Below, in pieces: positions 1 to 8,089 of a DNA stretch of 64,000 bases; position 1 is the stretch's first letter; the number at the start of each line of letters is the position of its first letter. The position numbers were made by a program, and so were the translations under genes. The DNA lies in NCBI RefSeq assembly GCF_004342585.1, contig NZ_SLZQ01000006.1, forward strand, positions 1 to 64,000, in the 5' to 3' direction. The notes beneath the pieces were generated by a model. It was not told where the DNA came from. It ran no database searches and saw only the letters and a list, made by a program, of their open reading frames with translations. This DNA is from Paucimonas lemoignei. Its GTDB lineage: Bacteria; Pseudomonadota; Gammaproteobacteria; Burkholderiales; Burkholderiaceae_D.

Positions 1-207
1 GGGCAGACCGGCAAGATCGTGGCGCCGCAGTTGTATATCGCGGTGGGTATTTCCGGCGCCATCCAGCATCTGGCCGGCATGAAGGATTCGAAGACTATCG
101 TGGCGATTAACAAGGATCCGGAAGCGCCGATCTTCTCGGTGGCCGATTACGGCATCGTCGGTGACCTGTTCGAGATCGTGCCGCAGCTGGTCAAGGAACT
201 GGGCTAA
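1..207 (+). CDS. etfA: Electron transfer flavoprotein alpha subunit, C-terminal fragment
   Basis: The window opens inside this gene; 68 codons and the TAA stop remain. The visible part, with [19 protein letters not shown] followed by [10 protein letters not shown] and [15 protein letters not shown], is the conserved FAD-binding C-terminal domain of ETF alpha. The family forms a heterodimer with ETF beta that carries electrons from acyl-CoA dehydrogenases to ETF-ubiquinone oxidoreductase. The acyl-CoA dehydrogenase gene 78 bp downstream on the same strand fits this role. The start and the etfB partner lie outside the window. Confidence 0.95.
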   Translation, partial: GQTGKIVAPQLYIAVGISGAIQHLAGMKDSKTIVAINKDPEAPIFSVADYGIVGDLFEIVPQLVKELG

Positions 208-239
208 GCCCGCATTCACCATAAAAAGAAAAGTGATCG

Positions 240-261
240 GCCAGGGGAAGATGCCCCTGGC
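240..261 (+). other. Perfect 8-bp hairpin between etfA and the acyl-CoA dehydrogenase gene
   Basis: GCCAGGGG (240-247) and CCCCTGGC (254-261) form a perfect stem around a six-base loop. No T-run follows, so a full intrinsic terminator is unlikely. It may stabilise or process the etf mRNA, or partly reduce read-through into the downstream gene. Confidence 0.5.
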
Positions 262-285
262 ATACTCACCATCACGGAGGCAGGC

Positions 286-2076
286 ATGAGCTATACCGCA
301 CCATTGAAGGACATGCAGTTTGTCCTGAACGAATTGGCAGGACTGGAAACGATCAGCTCCTTGCCGGGATGTGAGGACGCGACACCGGAGACGGTGGATG
401 CGGTTCTCGAAGAAAACGCCAGGTTTTGCAGCGAAGTCATTGCGCCGCTGAACGTCGCCGGCGACCGCGAGCCGAGCAGCTGGCAGGATGGCAAGGTCAC
501 GACGACCAAGGGATTCAAGGAAGCCTTCCGTGCCTACGCCGAAGCCGGCTGGCAAGGCGTGCAGCATCCGGTCGAATTCGGCGGACAAGGCTTGCCGAAA
601 GTCGTGGCGACACCCTGCATGGAAATGCTGAATGCGGCCAACCTGTCGTTTGCCCTGTGCCCGCTGCTGACCGATGGCGCTATCGAAGCGCTGATGACCG
701 CCGGCTCCCGCGAGCAGCAGGAAACCTACCTGGCCAACTTCATCTCGGGCAAGTGGACCGGCACCATGAACCTGACCGAACCGCAAGCCGGTTCGGACCT
801 GGCGCTGGTGCGCACCCGCGCCGAGCCTCAGGGAGATGGCACCTACAAGCTGTTCGGCACCAAGATCTTCATTACCTATGGCGAGCATGACATGGCCGAG
901 AATATCGTCCATCTGGTGCTGGCCCGCACGCCCGATGCCCCGTCGGGCGTGAAGGGGATTTCCCTGTTCATCGTGCCGAAATTCCTGGTCAACGCCGACG
1001 GCTCCCTCGGTGCGCGCAACGACGTGCATTGCGTCTCGATCGAGCATAAGCTCGGCATCAAGGCCAGTCCGACCGCCGTGCTGCAGTTCGGCGACCATGG
1101 CGGCGCCCTCGGTTATCTGATCGGCGAGGAAAACCGTGGCCTGGAATACATGTTCATCATGATGAATGCCGCGCGATTTGCTGTCGGCATGCAGGGCATC
1201 TCGGTGGCTGAGCGCGCCTATCAGAAGGCGGTGCAATACGCCAAGGATCGTATCCAGTCGCGCGACCTGGCCGGCTCGCCGGAACCTGTCGCCATCATCC
1301 ACCAGCCCGACGTCAAGCGCATGCTGATGTCGATGCGTGCCCAGACCGAAGCGGCGCGCGCGCTGGCTTATGTCGGCGCAGCGGCGCACGATATCGCGCT
1401 GGCGCATCCGGATGAGAAGGTACGTCAAGAACAGGAAGCCTTTTACGAATTCCTGGTGCCGATCATCAAGGGTTGGTCGACTGAATTGTCGGTCGATGTC
1501 GCCTCGACCGGCGTGCAAGTGCATGGCGGCATGGGCTTCATCGAGGAAACCGGCGCGGCACAGTATTACCGCGATGCTCGCATCCTGCCGATCTATGAAG
1601 GCACGACGGCGATCCAGGCCAACGACCTGATCGGCCGCAAGACCGTGCGCGATGGCGGCGCGACTGCCAAGGCCATCCTGGCGCAGGTGCGCGGTACGGC
1701 AGCACAATTGAGCGCAGCCGACAATGCCAGTCTGCAGGCAATCGGCCGGCAACTCGCGCAAGGAGCCGATGCGCTGGAAGATGTCGTCAACTATGTGACG
1801 GGCAACATCAAGGCTGATATCAAGGCGGTGTTTGCCGGCAGCGTGCCGTACCTGAAACAAGCCGGTATCGTGCTGGGCGGTTGGCAGATGGGCCGCGCGG
1901 CGCTGGCGGCAGCGCAAAGGCTGCAGCAAGGGCAGGGCGATGCGCGCTTCTATGAGGCCAAGATTGTGACCGCCCGATTCTTCGCCGAGCATATCTTGCC
2001 GCAGGCACTGGCTTACAGGACTGAGATCGTGGAAGGCGCCGGCAGCGTGCTGGGCTTGCAGGAAGATCAGTTCTGA
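286..2076 (+). CDS. Acyl-CoA dehydrogenase, long (about 600-residue) type
   Basis: 596 residues. The enzyme oxidises an acyl-CoA to the trans-2-enoyl-CoA and passes electrons to ETF, whose alpha subunit is encoded just upstream. The order is an N-terminal helical domain, a middle FAD/substrate domain (MNLTEPQAGSDLALVRTRA, then FGTKIFITYGEHDM), a C-terminal helical domain with VHGGMGFIEETGAAQYYRD, and an extra C-terminal extension typical of the 590-600-residue subfamily. The likely catalytic base is Glu438 in IYEGTTAIQAND. The start is set by GGAGG at 276-280, six bases before ATG. Chain-length specificity cannot be read from the sequence; medium or long acyl-CoA is likely for this subfamily. 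It is not the isovaleryl-CoA dehydrogenase missing from the leucine locus at 33-38 kb, which would be about 390 residues. Confidence 0.93.
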   Translation: MSYTAPLKDMQFVLNELAGLETISSLPGCEDATPETVDAVLEENARFCSEVIAPLNVAGDREPSSWQDGKVTTTKGFKEAFRAYAEAGWQGVQHPVEFGGQGLPKVVATPCMEMLNAANLSFALCPLLTDGAIEALMTAGSREQQETYLANFISGKWTGTMNLTEPQAGSDLALVRTRAEPQGDGTYKLFGTKIFITYGEHDMAENIVHLVLARTPDAPSGVKGISLFIVPKFLVNADGSLGARNDVHCVSIEHKLGIKASPTAVLQFGDHGGALGYLIGEENRGLEYMFIMMNAARFAVGMQGISVAERAYQKAVQYAKDRIQSRDLAGSPEPVAIIHQPDVKRMLMSMRAQTEAARALAYVGAAAHDIALAHPDEKVRQEQEAFYEFLVPIIKGWSTELSVDVASTGVQVHGGMGFIEETGAAQYYRDARILPIYEGTTAIQANDLIGRKTVRDGGATAKAILAQVRGTAAQLSAADNASLQAIGRQLAQGADALEDVVNYVTGNIKADIKAVFAGSVPYLKQAGIVLGGWQMGRAALAAAQRLQQGQGDARFYEAKIVTARFFAEHILPQALAYRTEIVEGAGSVLGLQEDQF

Positions 2077-2122
2077 CCGGACATTCGAATTCAACCAGCG
2101 CTTAATAAGCACGTCATGCAAG

Positions 2123-2155
2123 AAAAGGTAGCCTCCGGGCTGCCTTTTGTTTTTC
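2123..2155 (+). terminator. Intrinsic terminator after the acyl-CoA dehydrogenase gene
   Basis: AAAAGGTAGCC (2123-2133) pairs with GGCTGCCTTTT (2138-2148), with one G-U pair and a TCCG loop. The T-rich run TTTTGTTTTT follows directly. Confidence 0.85.
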
Positions 2156-2292
2156 GCAGTAGGTGATAGCTGACAGCGGCATTTGGTTTGCATCGCATTT
2201 CTGCGCCATATCAATCATCGCATGGCTATCGCGCCCTGCCGTTCTGCCCCGCCTGATCTACACTGAATACGGTGCCTATTACGTGGGGGCGA

Positions 2293-2739
2293 ATGATGAA
2301 ACGTCTGACACTCATCGTGGCAATGCTGGCAGCGCTGATTGGCTGGTTGCCGGCGGCAAGCGCGGAGGAAATGCGGCAAGCGCTTGGTGAAAGCGAGATT
2401 GCCGAAATCCGCAGCGCAGTAGAGAAGCAAATCGATGCGCTGACCAACGATGATGCAGCAAGGGCGTTCGACCTCACCACCGAAGACACCCGCAACCGCC
2501 TGGGATCCCCCGATAACTTCCTTCGCATCATCAAGGAAAAGTATGAGCCCGTTTACCGGCACCGCATGGCTTTATATTCTTCCCCTCAAGTCGTATTGGG
2601 TAAGGTCTATCAGGCTGTCCGCCTGACTGACCTGGAAAGCCATGTCTGGGTAGCGATTTACCTCATGCACAAGGACGAACAAGGCACGTGGAAAATTGAT
2701 GGATGCCAATTGGTCCAGACGCCAGCGGTAGCGATATAA
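2293..2739 (+). CDS. Exported DUF4864-type protein of unknown function
   Basis: 148 residues from the ATG at 2293, which is preceded by GGGGGCG as ribosome site; the next codon is also ATG, so either may be used. Residues 1-24 form a signal peptide (MMKRLTLIVAMLAALIGWLPAASA, read in two parts: basic start, hydrophobic core, AxA cut site). The mature part begins with a helix predicted from SEIAEIRSAVEKQIDALTNDDAARAF and continues with SPDNFLRIIKEKYEPVYRH, VYQAVRLTDLESHVWVAIY and a final GTWKIDGCQLVQ strand. This resembles the small cystatin/NTF2-like DUF4864 fold. No catalytic residues can be named. Likely periplasmic; it stands alone behind a terminator. Confidence 0.7.
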   Translation: MMKRLTLIVAMLAALIGWLPAASAEEMRQALGESEIAEIRSAVEKQIDALTNDDAARAFDLTTEDTRNRLGSPDNFLRIIKEKYEPVYRHRMALYSSPQVVLGKVYQAVRLTDLESHVWVAIYLMHKDEQGTWKIDGCQLVQTPAVAI

Positions 2740-2807
2740 GGCTTCCGCATCCACACTGGCAAGCCGGGCCAGGCATCTTCGCTGCGTTGGCAGCAAAGGA
2801 GATTGAC

Positions 2808-3062
2808 ATGACCCGCAAATACATAGACTGTCGCGAATATCCGAGCGAGATGCATTGCACCGTCTCTATCAGTGCGGACAATGACGATGAATTGCTGGAA
2901 GCCGCCGTGCAGCATGCCGTGTCGGTGCACCAGCATCAGGATACGCCGGAACTGCGCCAGCAGCTTCGCCAGCTCTTCAAGGAGGAGTCGACGTCGATGG
3001 AGATGCCCATGGGAGGGCGCTCCGCTGCCGACATGGAAGCTCAGCGCAACCGGCCGACGTAG
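2808..3062 (+). CDS. Small DUF1059-type protein
   Basis: 84 residues. ATG 2808 is chosen because AAAGGAG lies seven bases upstream and because the family begins with a TRKYIDCREYPSE-like segment. The sequence has the DUF1059 pattern: two early cysteines (DCREYPSEMHC), then acidic DNDDELLEAAVQHAVSVHQH and a helix ending in LRQLFKEE. Function is unknown. The C-terminal tail is Met/Gly-rich and looks disordered. Its last 22 bases overlap the 3' end of the convergent minus-strand gene at 3041-3496. Confidence 0.75.
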   Translation: MTRKYIDCREYPSEMHCTVSISADNDDELLEAAVQHAVSVHQHQDTPELRQQLRQLFKEESTSMEMPMGGRSAADMEAQRNRPT

Positions 3063-3496
3063 TGCTGGTCGTCCCCGGGTGGCGCCGCGCTTTCCGGCAT
3101 GGTGTTTTCCGGATTGGCCGACAACGCTCCATGAAATGACCGGCTGGCGGCATGCCCGGTCGAAGCTGAAGGCGCGACGGAAGCAGCCGGCGCGGTTGAT
3201 GCGGTAACCGCATTGCCCAGGCGTTCCAGCAGCGGCGGCTTGGGCGGTTGGGCTACGAACAAGCCGTTTTCGCCGAAGTAGATATCATGCAGGCGCTCGG
3301 CAATCTTTATCAGATCGATATGCCCCGATTGCGCCGCCAGTTGAATCAGATGGCGGCAGTAGGCCGGGTCGATGCGCATGTATTCGACATCGGTGATGCG
3401 GCCGGTTTCCCGGCGCAGCACCACATGCAGGCGGCCCATGAGGGAGAATGCCTGGTTTTCCAGTTCCGCCAGTCTTGCCATCTGATTTGCGCTCAT
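3041..3496 (-). CDS. Unknown cytoplasmic protein translationally coupled to amt
   Basis: 151 residues. The start ATG (3496) overlaps the amt stop codon in an ATGA arrangement (3493-3496), the usual sign of translational coupling. Residues 1-90 look folded: MSANQMARLAELENQAF, MGRLHVVLRRETGRITDVEYM, DPAYCRHLIQLAAQSGHIDL and KIAERLHDIYFG. The last 50 residues are Ala/Ser/Pro-rich and probably disordered. There is no signal peptide or membrane segment. I do not recognise the family. It is not a PII (GlnK) protein, the usual amt partner, because the PII T-loop and length are absent. A role in transporter function or nitrogen sensing is inference from coupling only. Confidence 0.75.
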   Translation of the reverse strand: MSANQMARLAELENQAFSLMGRLHVVLRRETGRITDVEYMRIDPAYCRHLIQLAAQSGHIDLIKIAERLHDIYFGENGLFVAQPPKPPLLERLGNAVTASTAPAASVAPSASTGHAASRSFHGALSANPENTMPESAAPPGDDQHYVGRLR

Positions 3497-4833
3497 GCTA
3501 TCTGCTCCCCATGCTCGGAAATGTCGAGGCCGGCGCGTTCCGCTTCCGGCGTGACGCGCAAGCCGATTGTGAGTTTGATGACCCACAGGATCAACGAAGT
3601 CGCCACGGCGGAATACAGGACAGTGACGAATACGCCGACCAGTTGCACATCCACGGCGCCGTCCACGCCGCCGATGGTCCTGTCGGCGAAGACGCCGGTC
3701 AGCAGGGCGCCGACAATGCCGCCTACGGCATGCACGCCGAATACGTCGAGCGAGTCGTCGTAGCGCAGGATGGATTTCAGGCTGGTGGCGCCCCAGTAGC
3801 AGGCCACTCCCGACACCAGGCCGATCACCAGCGCGCCGGTGACGCCGACGAAACCCGATGCCGGCGTGATGGCAACGAGGCCGGCAACCGCGCCCGACAC
3901 CATGCCGAGCACGGAGGGCTTGCCGCGGGTAACCCATTCGGCCACCATCCAGGCGAGCGCGGCGACGGCGGCGGCCAAGTGCGTTACCAGCATGGCAAGA
4001 CCGGCGCGGCCATCGGCGGCGACTGCGGAGCCGGCATTGAAGCCGAACCAGCCTACCCACAGGAGCGAGGCGCCGATGACGGTGAAGGTAAGGTTATGCG
4101 GCGGCATGGGCTCGCGGCCAAAACCCTGGCGCTGGCCGAGCATGACCGCAGCGACGAGACCGGAGACGCCGGCATTGATATGCACCACGGTGCCGCCGGC
4201 AAAGTCGAGCACGCCGCGTGCGGCCAGCCAGCCACCCGGTTCCCATACCCAGTGCGCCACCGGCGCATACACCAGCAGCGACCACAGGCCGGTGAAGATC
4301 AGCAGCGCGGAAAACTTCATGCGCTCGGCAAAGGCGCCGGTGATCAATGCTGGCGTAATGATGGCAAATGCCATCTGGAACATCAAAAATACGCTTTCCG
4401 GCACGGTCGGCGCGATCGGATGGATGGAGACCTTGCCTGCTTCCTTCAGGTAAGCCACACCATCCAGCATGACACGGTCAAACCCGCCGATGAAGAGCGA
4501 GCCCGGCGTGAAGGCAATGCTGTACCCGACCACGACCCACAGCACGCTGGCGATGCAGCAGGCGGCAAAACTGTGCGCCATGGTGCCCAAGACATTTTTC
4601 TTACGTACCATGCCGGCGTAAAACAATGCCAGTCCCGGTATCGTCATGAGGATGACCAGCGCCGTGGACATCAGCATCCAGGCGGTGTCGCCGGCACTGA
4701 GGCTGGCTTGGTCAACCAGGCCGGGCTTGGTCAGGACTTGGGAAGTTTGTTGCGCCGCCGCCGGCAAGCTTGCCGCAAGATTCGCAAGCGAGGCGAGCAG
4801 CATGAGAAAGGTGCAGGTGTAGCGTCGTGCCAT
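3493..4833 (-). CDS. amt: Ammonium transporter, Amt/MEP/Rh family
   Basis: 446 residues, in line with AmtB. Amt trimers move ammonium/ammonia across the inner membrane. Residues 1-28 form a cleavable signal peptide ending in AAAQQ, followed by eleven membrane segments beginning at DTAWMLMSTALVILMTIPGLA. The pore twin histidines are His218 (GTVVHINAG) and His368 (FGVHAVGGIVG). The tail ends with the conserved cytoplasmic EAERAGLDISEHGE, through which PII proteins act in this family. The start is supported by GGGGGA just upstream. No glnK lies next to it, which is unusual for proteobacteria; an unknown gene is coupled instead. A sigma-54 promoter candidate lies at 4885-4900. Confidence 0.97.
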   Translation of the reverse strand: MARRYTCTFLMLLASLANLAASLPAAAQQTSQVLTKPGLVDQASLSAGDTAWMLMSTALVILMTIPGLALFYAGMVRKKNVLGTMAHSFAACCIASVLWVVVGYSIAFTPGSLFIGGFDRVMLDGVAYLKEAGKVSIHPIAPTVPESVFLMFQMAFAIITPALITGAFAERMKFSALLIFTGLWSLLVYAPVAHWVWEPGGWLAARGVLDFAGGTVVHINAGVSGLVAAVMLGQRQGFGREPMPPHNLTFTVIGASLLWVGWFGFNAGSAVAADGRAGLAMLVTHLAAAVAALAWMVAEWVTRGKPSVLGMVSGAVAGLVAITPASGFVGVTGALVIGLVSGVACYWGATSLKSILRYDDSLDVFGVHAVGGIVGALLTGVFADRTIGGVDGAVDVQLVGVFVTVLYSAVATSLILWVIKLTIGLRVTPEAERAGLDISEHGEQIA

Positions 4834-4884
4834 GATTCCCCCATGAGCAGTTTCTGGTGCATGAAAATGTGTTATTTGCTAAAG

Positions 4885-4900
4885 AGCATTTTTTATGCCA
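4885..4900 (-). promoter_or_regulatory. Sigma-54 (-24/-12) promoter candidate for amt
   Basis: On the minus strand TGGCATAAAAAATGCT has the TGGCA block and an ATGCT block (consensus TTGCW) with the required GG-N10-GC spacing. It would start RNA near 4875, about 40 bases before the amt ATG. amtB genes are classically controlled by NtrC and sigma-54, so the position fits. No convincing complete NtrC dyad was seen upstream. Confidence 0.6.
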
Positions 4901-5000
4901 AGCAACTACACCTGCCAGAAGACGGGGGAATCCTGAAAAAGAAGCGGTTTGCGGGTAGTCCGCACCAAGCCGGGGATTGTTAATGGGCAAAAGTGAGTGG

Positions 5001-5417
5001 TCAGCCGTAAGCCCCGCCGGTGAACAATAAATCGAGCGTGCGGGCAATCACGGCAATCAGCGCCACCGCGCCCATGCCGGTCGTGAGCACGAGAAGTAGG
5101 GCCAGTACGCCGCCCGAACGGGATTGTTTGCCGGATTGCGGATTATGGAGCTGATCCCATTTCTCATCTGGAGTCAGCCCCAGCACCAGGGCTTCGATCA
5201 ATCCGGCCAGAACCGAAACAACCAGCGGAAAGGCAGTAAACAATAGCGGTTGATCGAACCATATTCCGATCAGTATCCCGGAAAGAGCCAGTGAAGACAG
5301 GTGCAGCCAGCCCCAGCGGTCGCCCTGGCCGCATAAATAAAAGCGATGCAATCCGATGCCGCCGAAGAGCATCGCCAGAAATGTCGTAAAGGTTTTGTTC
5401 TTGTGGCGTGTAGTCAT
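5001..5417 (-). CDS. TM2-domain-type inner membrane protein
   Basis: 138 residues from the ATG at 5417; the reading frame is open further upstream, but that part is Arg/Pro-rich and lacks family features. The start region TFLAMLFGGIGLHRFYLCGQ matches the TM2-domain pattern (hydrophobic, Gly-Gly-x-Gly, HRFY). Three further hydrophobic segments follow (LHLSSLALSGILIGIW, LLFTAFPLVVSVLAGLIEAL, VLALLLVLTTGMGAVALIAV). A charged loop LTPDEKWDQLHN lies between the last two. The ribosome site is weak. Function is unknown; TM2 proteins are small membrane proteins with no general role assigned in bacteria. It is separated from amt by the regulatory gap and reads in the same direction. Confidence 0.65.
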   Translation of the reverse strand: MTTRHKNKTFTTFLAMLFGGIGLHRFYLCGQGDRWGWLHLSSLALSGILIGIWFDQPLLFTAFPLVVSVLAGLIEALVLGLTPDEKWDQLHNPQSGKQSRSGGVLALLLVLTTGMGAVALIAVIARTLDLLFTGGAYG

Positions 5418-5621
5418 GAAATTTGTCGGGAGCGGCCGCTTGAAAGGGGGTATTAACAGGCAAACATTTGCCAATCGGCATTGTAACGGGTGGAGGGAAC
5501 TTCGTTGCGTTCGCAGATGTGTAGTGGGCCGCAGCGCTTGTATTTTTGCTCGCAATACCGTAACCGTGCACGCTCTGACTGGCTGTCCGGCAGCTGACAA
5601 ATCATGTTGTCAGCCTGCTAG

Positions 5622-5650
5622 TTGTTAGTGCGGGCATAGTCCGCTATAAT
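5622..5650 (+). promoter_or_regulatory. Sigma-70 promoter of the rpsP operon
   Basis: TTGTTA (5622-5627) and a perfect TATAAT (5645-5650) are separated by 17 bp. Transcription would start near 5657, about 34 bases before rpsP. Confidence 0.8.
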
Positions 5651-5690
5651 CTAGGGCTTTTTCCGTCTCCGTACAATTTTTGGAATTATT

Positions 5691-5945
5691 ATGGTCGTTA
5701 TTCGTTTAGCTCGCAGTGGCGCCAAGAAGCGCCCGTTCTTCAACATCGTTGCGACCGATTCGCGCAATCGTCGTGATGGCCGCTTTATCGAGCGTATCGG
5801 TTTCTACAATCCGACCGCTTCGGAAAAGGCTGAAGGCTTCCGCGTTGCCGAAGATCGCCTGACCTACTGGCAAGGCGTTGGCGCTCAACTGTCGCCGACC
5901 GTTGCTCGCCTGGTCAAGGAAGCCGGCAAGAAAGCCGCTGCTTAA
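5691..5945 (+). CDS. rpsP: 30S ribosomal protein S16
   Basis: 84 residues, full family length, starting [20 protein letters not shown] and containing [14 protein letters not shown], the S16 signature. S16 binds 16S rRNA early in 30S assembly. It is the first gene of the conserved rpsP-rimM-trmD-rplS operon and sits behind a strong sigma-70 promoter. The rimM start follows 15 bp after its stop. Confidence 0.98.
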   Translation: MVVIRLARSGAKKRPFFNIVATDSRNRRDGRFIERIGFYNPTASEKAEGFRVAEDRLTYWQGVGAQLSPTVARLVKEAGKKAAA

Positions 5946-5960
5946 TAAGCCAGATAAGTC

Positions 5961-6512
5961 TTGTCTCGCAAGACTGCATCGGGGGTGACTATCCCCGAAG
6001 ATCTGGTGCTGGTGGGGCATGTCACCGGCGCCTATGGCATCCATGGCTGGGTAAGGATACGCCCTTATTCGGCAGATGCGGATGCGCTGCTGCATGCCAA
6101 GACCTGGTGGCTCGACAAGCCGGAATTTCGCGATGTCGAAGTCATGCAGGCCAAGACGCATGGCGGCGATACGGTTGCCCGCCTGATGGGCGTGGCTGAC
6201 CGCAATGCTGCAGAGGCATTGAAAGGTGCGACTGTCCAGATTTCGCGCCGGCACTTTCCGGTGCTGGATAACGACGAGTATTACTGGGTCGATCTGATCG
6301 GTCTGTCCGTCGATAACCTGCAGGGTGAAGCGCTCGGGCAGGTGATTGACCTGATGGATAATGGCGCGCATCCGATTCTGCGCGTGGCGCCGCCGACCGG
6401 ACCGGAAGAAAAACCCGTGCCGGAAATGCTGATCCCGTTCGTCGACCAGTTCGTCAAGACGGTGGATTTGGCAGACAAGAAAATTACAGTGGACTGGGGC
6501 CGCGATTATTAA
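5961..6512 (+). CDS. rimM: Ribosome maturation factor RimM
   Basis: 183 residues from a TTG start at 5961; no ATG or GTG fits upstream of the conserved segment. The N-terminal RimM domain has LVLVGHVTGAYGIHGWVRI, and the PRC-barrel domain follows from about residue 100 (YYWVDLIGLSVDN, then MLIPFVDQFVKTVDLADKKI). RimM assists maturation of the 30S head through contact with S19. The position between rpsP and trmD is the standard one. Confidence 0.96.
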   Translation: MSRKTASGVTIPEDLVLVGHVTGAYGIHGWVRIRPYSADADALLHAKTWWLDKPEFRDVEVMQAKTHGGDTVARLMGVADRNAAEALKGATVQISRRHFPVLDNDEYYWVDLIGLSVDNLQGEALGQVIDLMDNGAHPILRVAPPTGPEEKPVPEMLIPFVDQFVKTVDLADKKITVDWGRDY

Positions 6513-6548
6513 AGCTTCGGTAGTGATGGAAGGGTGAGGAGAAGCGGG

Positions 6549-7310
6549 ATGCAATTCGATGTCGTCACGCTATTCCCTGAAATGTTCACCGCCATTACGC
6601 AGTCGGGCATTACGCGGCGCGCTTTCGAGCAGGGCAAATACGGCTTGTCGCTGTGGAATCCGCGCGATTTCACCAGCGATAATTACCGCACGGTGGATGA
6701 CCGGCCTTATGGCGGCGGCCCCGGCATGGTAATGCTGGCCAAGCCGCTGGAAGCGGCAATCGACGCCGCCAGGGAGCGCCAGCAGCAACTAGGCTTGGCC
6801 AGACCGAGAGTGATTTACATGTCGCCGCAGGGACGCCAGTTGACGCATGAACGCGTCATGCAACTGACCGCGGAGCCGGGCCTGGTGGTTCTGTGCGGAA
6901 GATACGAAGCAGTGGATCAGCGCTTGCTGGACCGTTGCGTAGATGAAGAAATCAGCCTGGGCGACTTTGTGCTGTCGGGCGGCGAACTGCCGGCGATGGC
7001 GCTGATGGATGCGGTGATCCGCCAGTTGCCTGGTGTCTTGCACGACGATGCTTCGGCAGTGGAAGACAGTTTCGTCAACGGCTTGCTGGATTACCCGCAT
7101 TACACGCGCCCGGAAGTGTACGAGGGCGTGGCAGTGCCGGCGGTGCTGATGGGCGGGCACCATGCCGAGATCGTCAAGTGGCGCCGCGAGCGGGCATTGG
7201 CGGCTACGGCTGCCAAGCGGCCGGATCTGATCGCCAGGGCACGTGCAGCGGGCCTGTTGACGAAAGCTGATGAAAAGTATTTGGCAAGTATCGAGAAACA
7301 GGTGAAGTAA
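6549..7310 (+). CDS. trmD: tRNA (guanine-N1)-methyltransferase
   Basis: 253 residues. TrmD makes m1G37 in tRNAs from S-adenosylmethionine and prevents frameshifting. ATG 6549 is chosen over an in-frame GTG at 6534 because GAGGAG (6536-6541) is well placed and the protein then begins [13 protein letters not shown] as in the family. The SPOUT knot motifs are present: [24 protein letters not shown] and [17 protein letters not shown]. The C-terminal domain ends [20 protein letters not shown]. It is separated from rplS by a 161-base structured spacer. Confidence 0.97.
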   Translation: MQFDVVTLFPEMFTAITQSGITRRAFEQGKYGLSLWNPRDFTSDNYRTVDDRPYGGGPGMVMLAKPLEAAIDAARERQQQLGLARPRVIYMSPQGRQLTHERVMQLTAEPGLVVLCGRYEAVDQRLLDRCVDEEISLGDFVLSGGELPAMALMDAVIRQLPGVLHDDASAVEDSFVNGLLDYPHYTRPEVYEGVAVPAVLMGGHHAEIVKWRRERALAATAAKRPDLIARARAAGLLTKADEKYLASIEKQVK

Positions 7311-7401
7311 GCCTGTTTTCAAGGAATCAAGCAGGAGCGGCTCGCCGTTCCCGATTGATGAAGCAGTAAAGCGCGGAAGCAGTCGATCCGCTTATTTAAT
7401 C

Positions 7402-7442
7402 CCATCCTCTACCGGGTTTGGATGGTGGCCAAGGCCACCCGG
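7402..7442 (+). promoter_or_regulatory. Structured leader ahead of rplS (candidate cis-acting RNA)
   Basis: Three overlapping dyads are visible: CCATCC (7402-7407) with GGATGG (7420-7425); CCGGGT (7412-7417) with ACCCGG (7437-7442); and GGTGGCC (7424-7430) with GGCCACC (7433-7439). The overlap means alternative folds are possible. The structure ends about 20 bases before the rplS AGGAG site. It may control L19 synthesis relative to TrmD. Confidence 0.45.
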
Positions 7443-7471
7443 CGCCGGCAAGATGGTTTCAGGAGCTAAAA

Positions 7472-7858
7472 ATGGACTTGATCCAGCAACTCGAACAAGA
7501 AGAGATCCAGCGTCTCGGCAAGAACATCCCCGACTTCGCCCCTGGCGACACCGTCGTGGTCAGCGTCAACGTGGTTGAAGGCACCCGCAAGCGCGCCCAA
7601 GCTTACGAAGGCGTCGTGATTGCCCGTCGCAACCGTGGTCTGAACTCGAACTTCATCGTCCGTAAGATTTCTTCGGGCGAAGGCGTTGAGCGTACTTTCC
7701 AGCTGTACTCCCCGCTGATCGCTTCGATCGAAGTCAAGCGTCGCGGTGATGTGCGTCGCGCCAAGCTGTACTACCTCCGCGAGCGTTCCGGCAAGTCGGC
7801 ACGTATCAAGGAAAAGCTGCCGAACCGCCGTACCGCTGCAGCGCAAGCCGCAGAATAA
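7472..7858 (+). CDS. rplS: 50S ribosomal protein L19
   Basis: 128 residues. ATG 7472 is set by AGGAG at 7461-7465 and by the family start [12 protein letters not shown]. Signature segments are [36 protein letters not shown] and [21 protein letters not shown]19 lies at the 30S-50S interface. The C-terminus is extended with a basic then Ala-rich tail ([12 protein letters not shown]). Last gene of the operon, followed by a terminator. Confidence 0.98.
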   Translation: MDLIQQLEQEEIQRLGKNIPDFAPGDTVVVSVNVVEGTRKRAQAYEGVVIARRNRGLNSNFIVRKISSGEGVERTFQLYSPLIASIEVKRRGDVRRAKLYYLRERSGKSARIKEKLPNRRTAAAQAAE

Positions 7859-7877
7859 TCCGGTTTTGCTTGAAGAA

Positions 7878-7904
7878 GGGCGCCTTGGGGCGTCCTTTTT
7901 TATT
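7878..7904 (+). terminator. Intrinsic terminator of the rpsP-rplS operon
   Basis: GGGCGCC (7878-7884) pairs with GGCGTCC (7889-7895) with one G-U pair around a four-base loop, followed by TTTTTTATT. Confidence 0.88.
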
Positions 7905-8089
7905 TGTGCTTCGCCTTCTCCAGTTGTACAACCTTGCAACTGGACTTTGACGGCTATCGGTTTAAGGCCGGCATGAATGTCCCGCTTCCTCTACAATCGA
8001 ATCTGGACTGCATGCAATGATGCGCTGTGGGCATATTTCACGCCGCTTCTACTAAAACATGCAGAGATTTGACCGCACAGGGAACCGCT

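Noticed and set aside
3448-4983. 511-codon plus-strand frame opposite amt
   Set aside because: His/Gly/Asp-rich shadow of the transporter gene.
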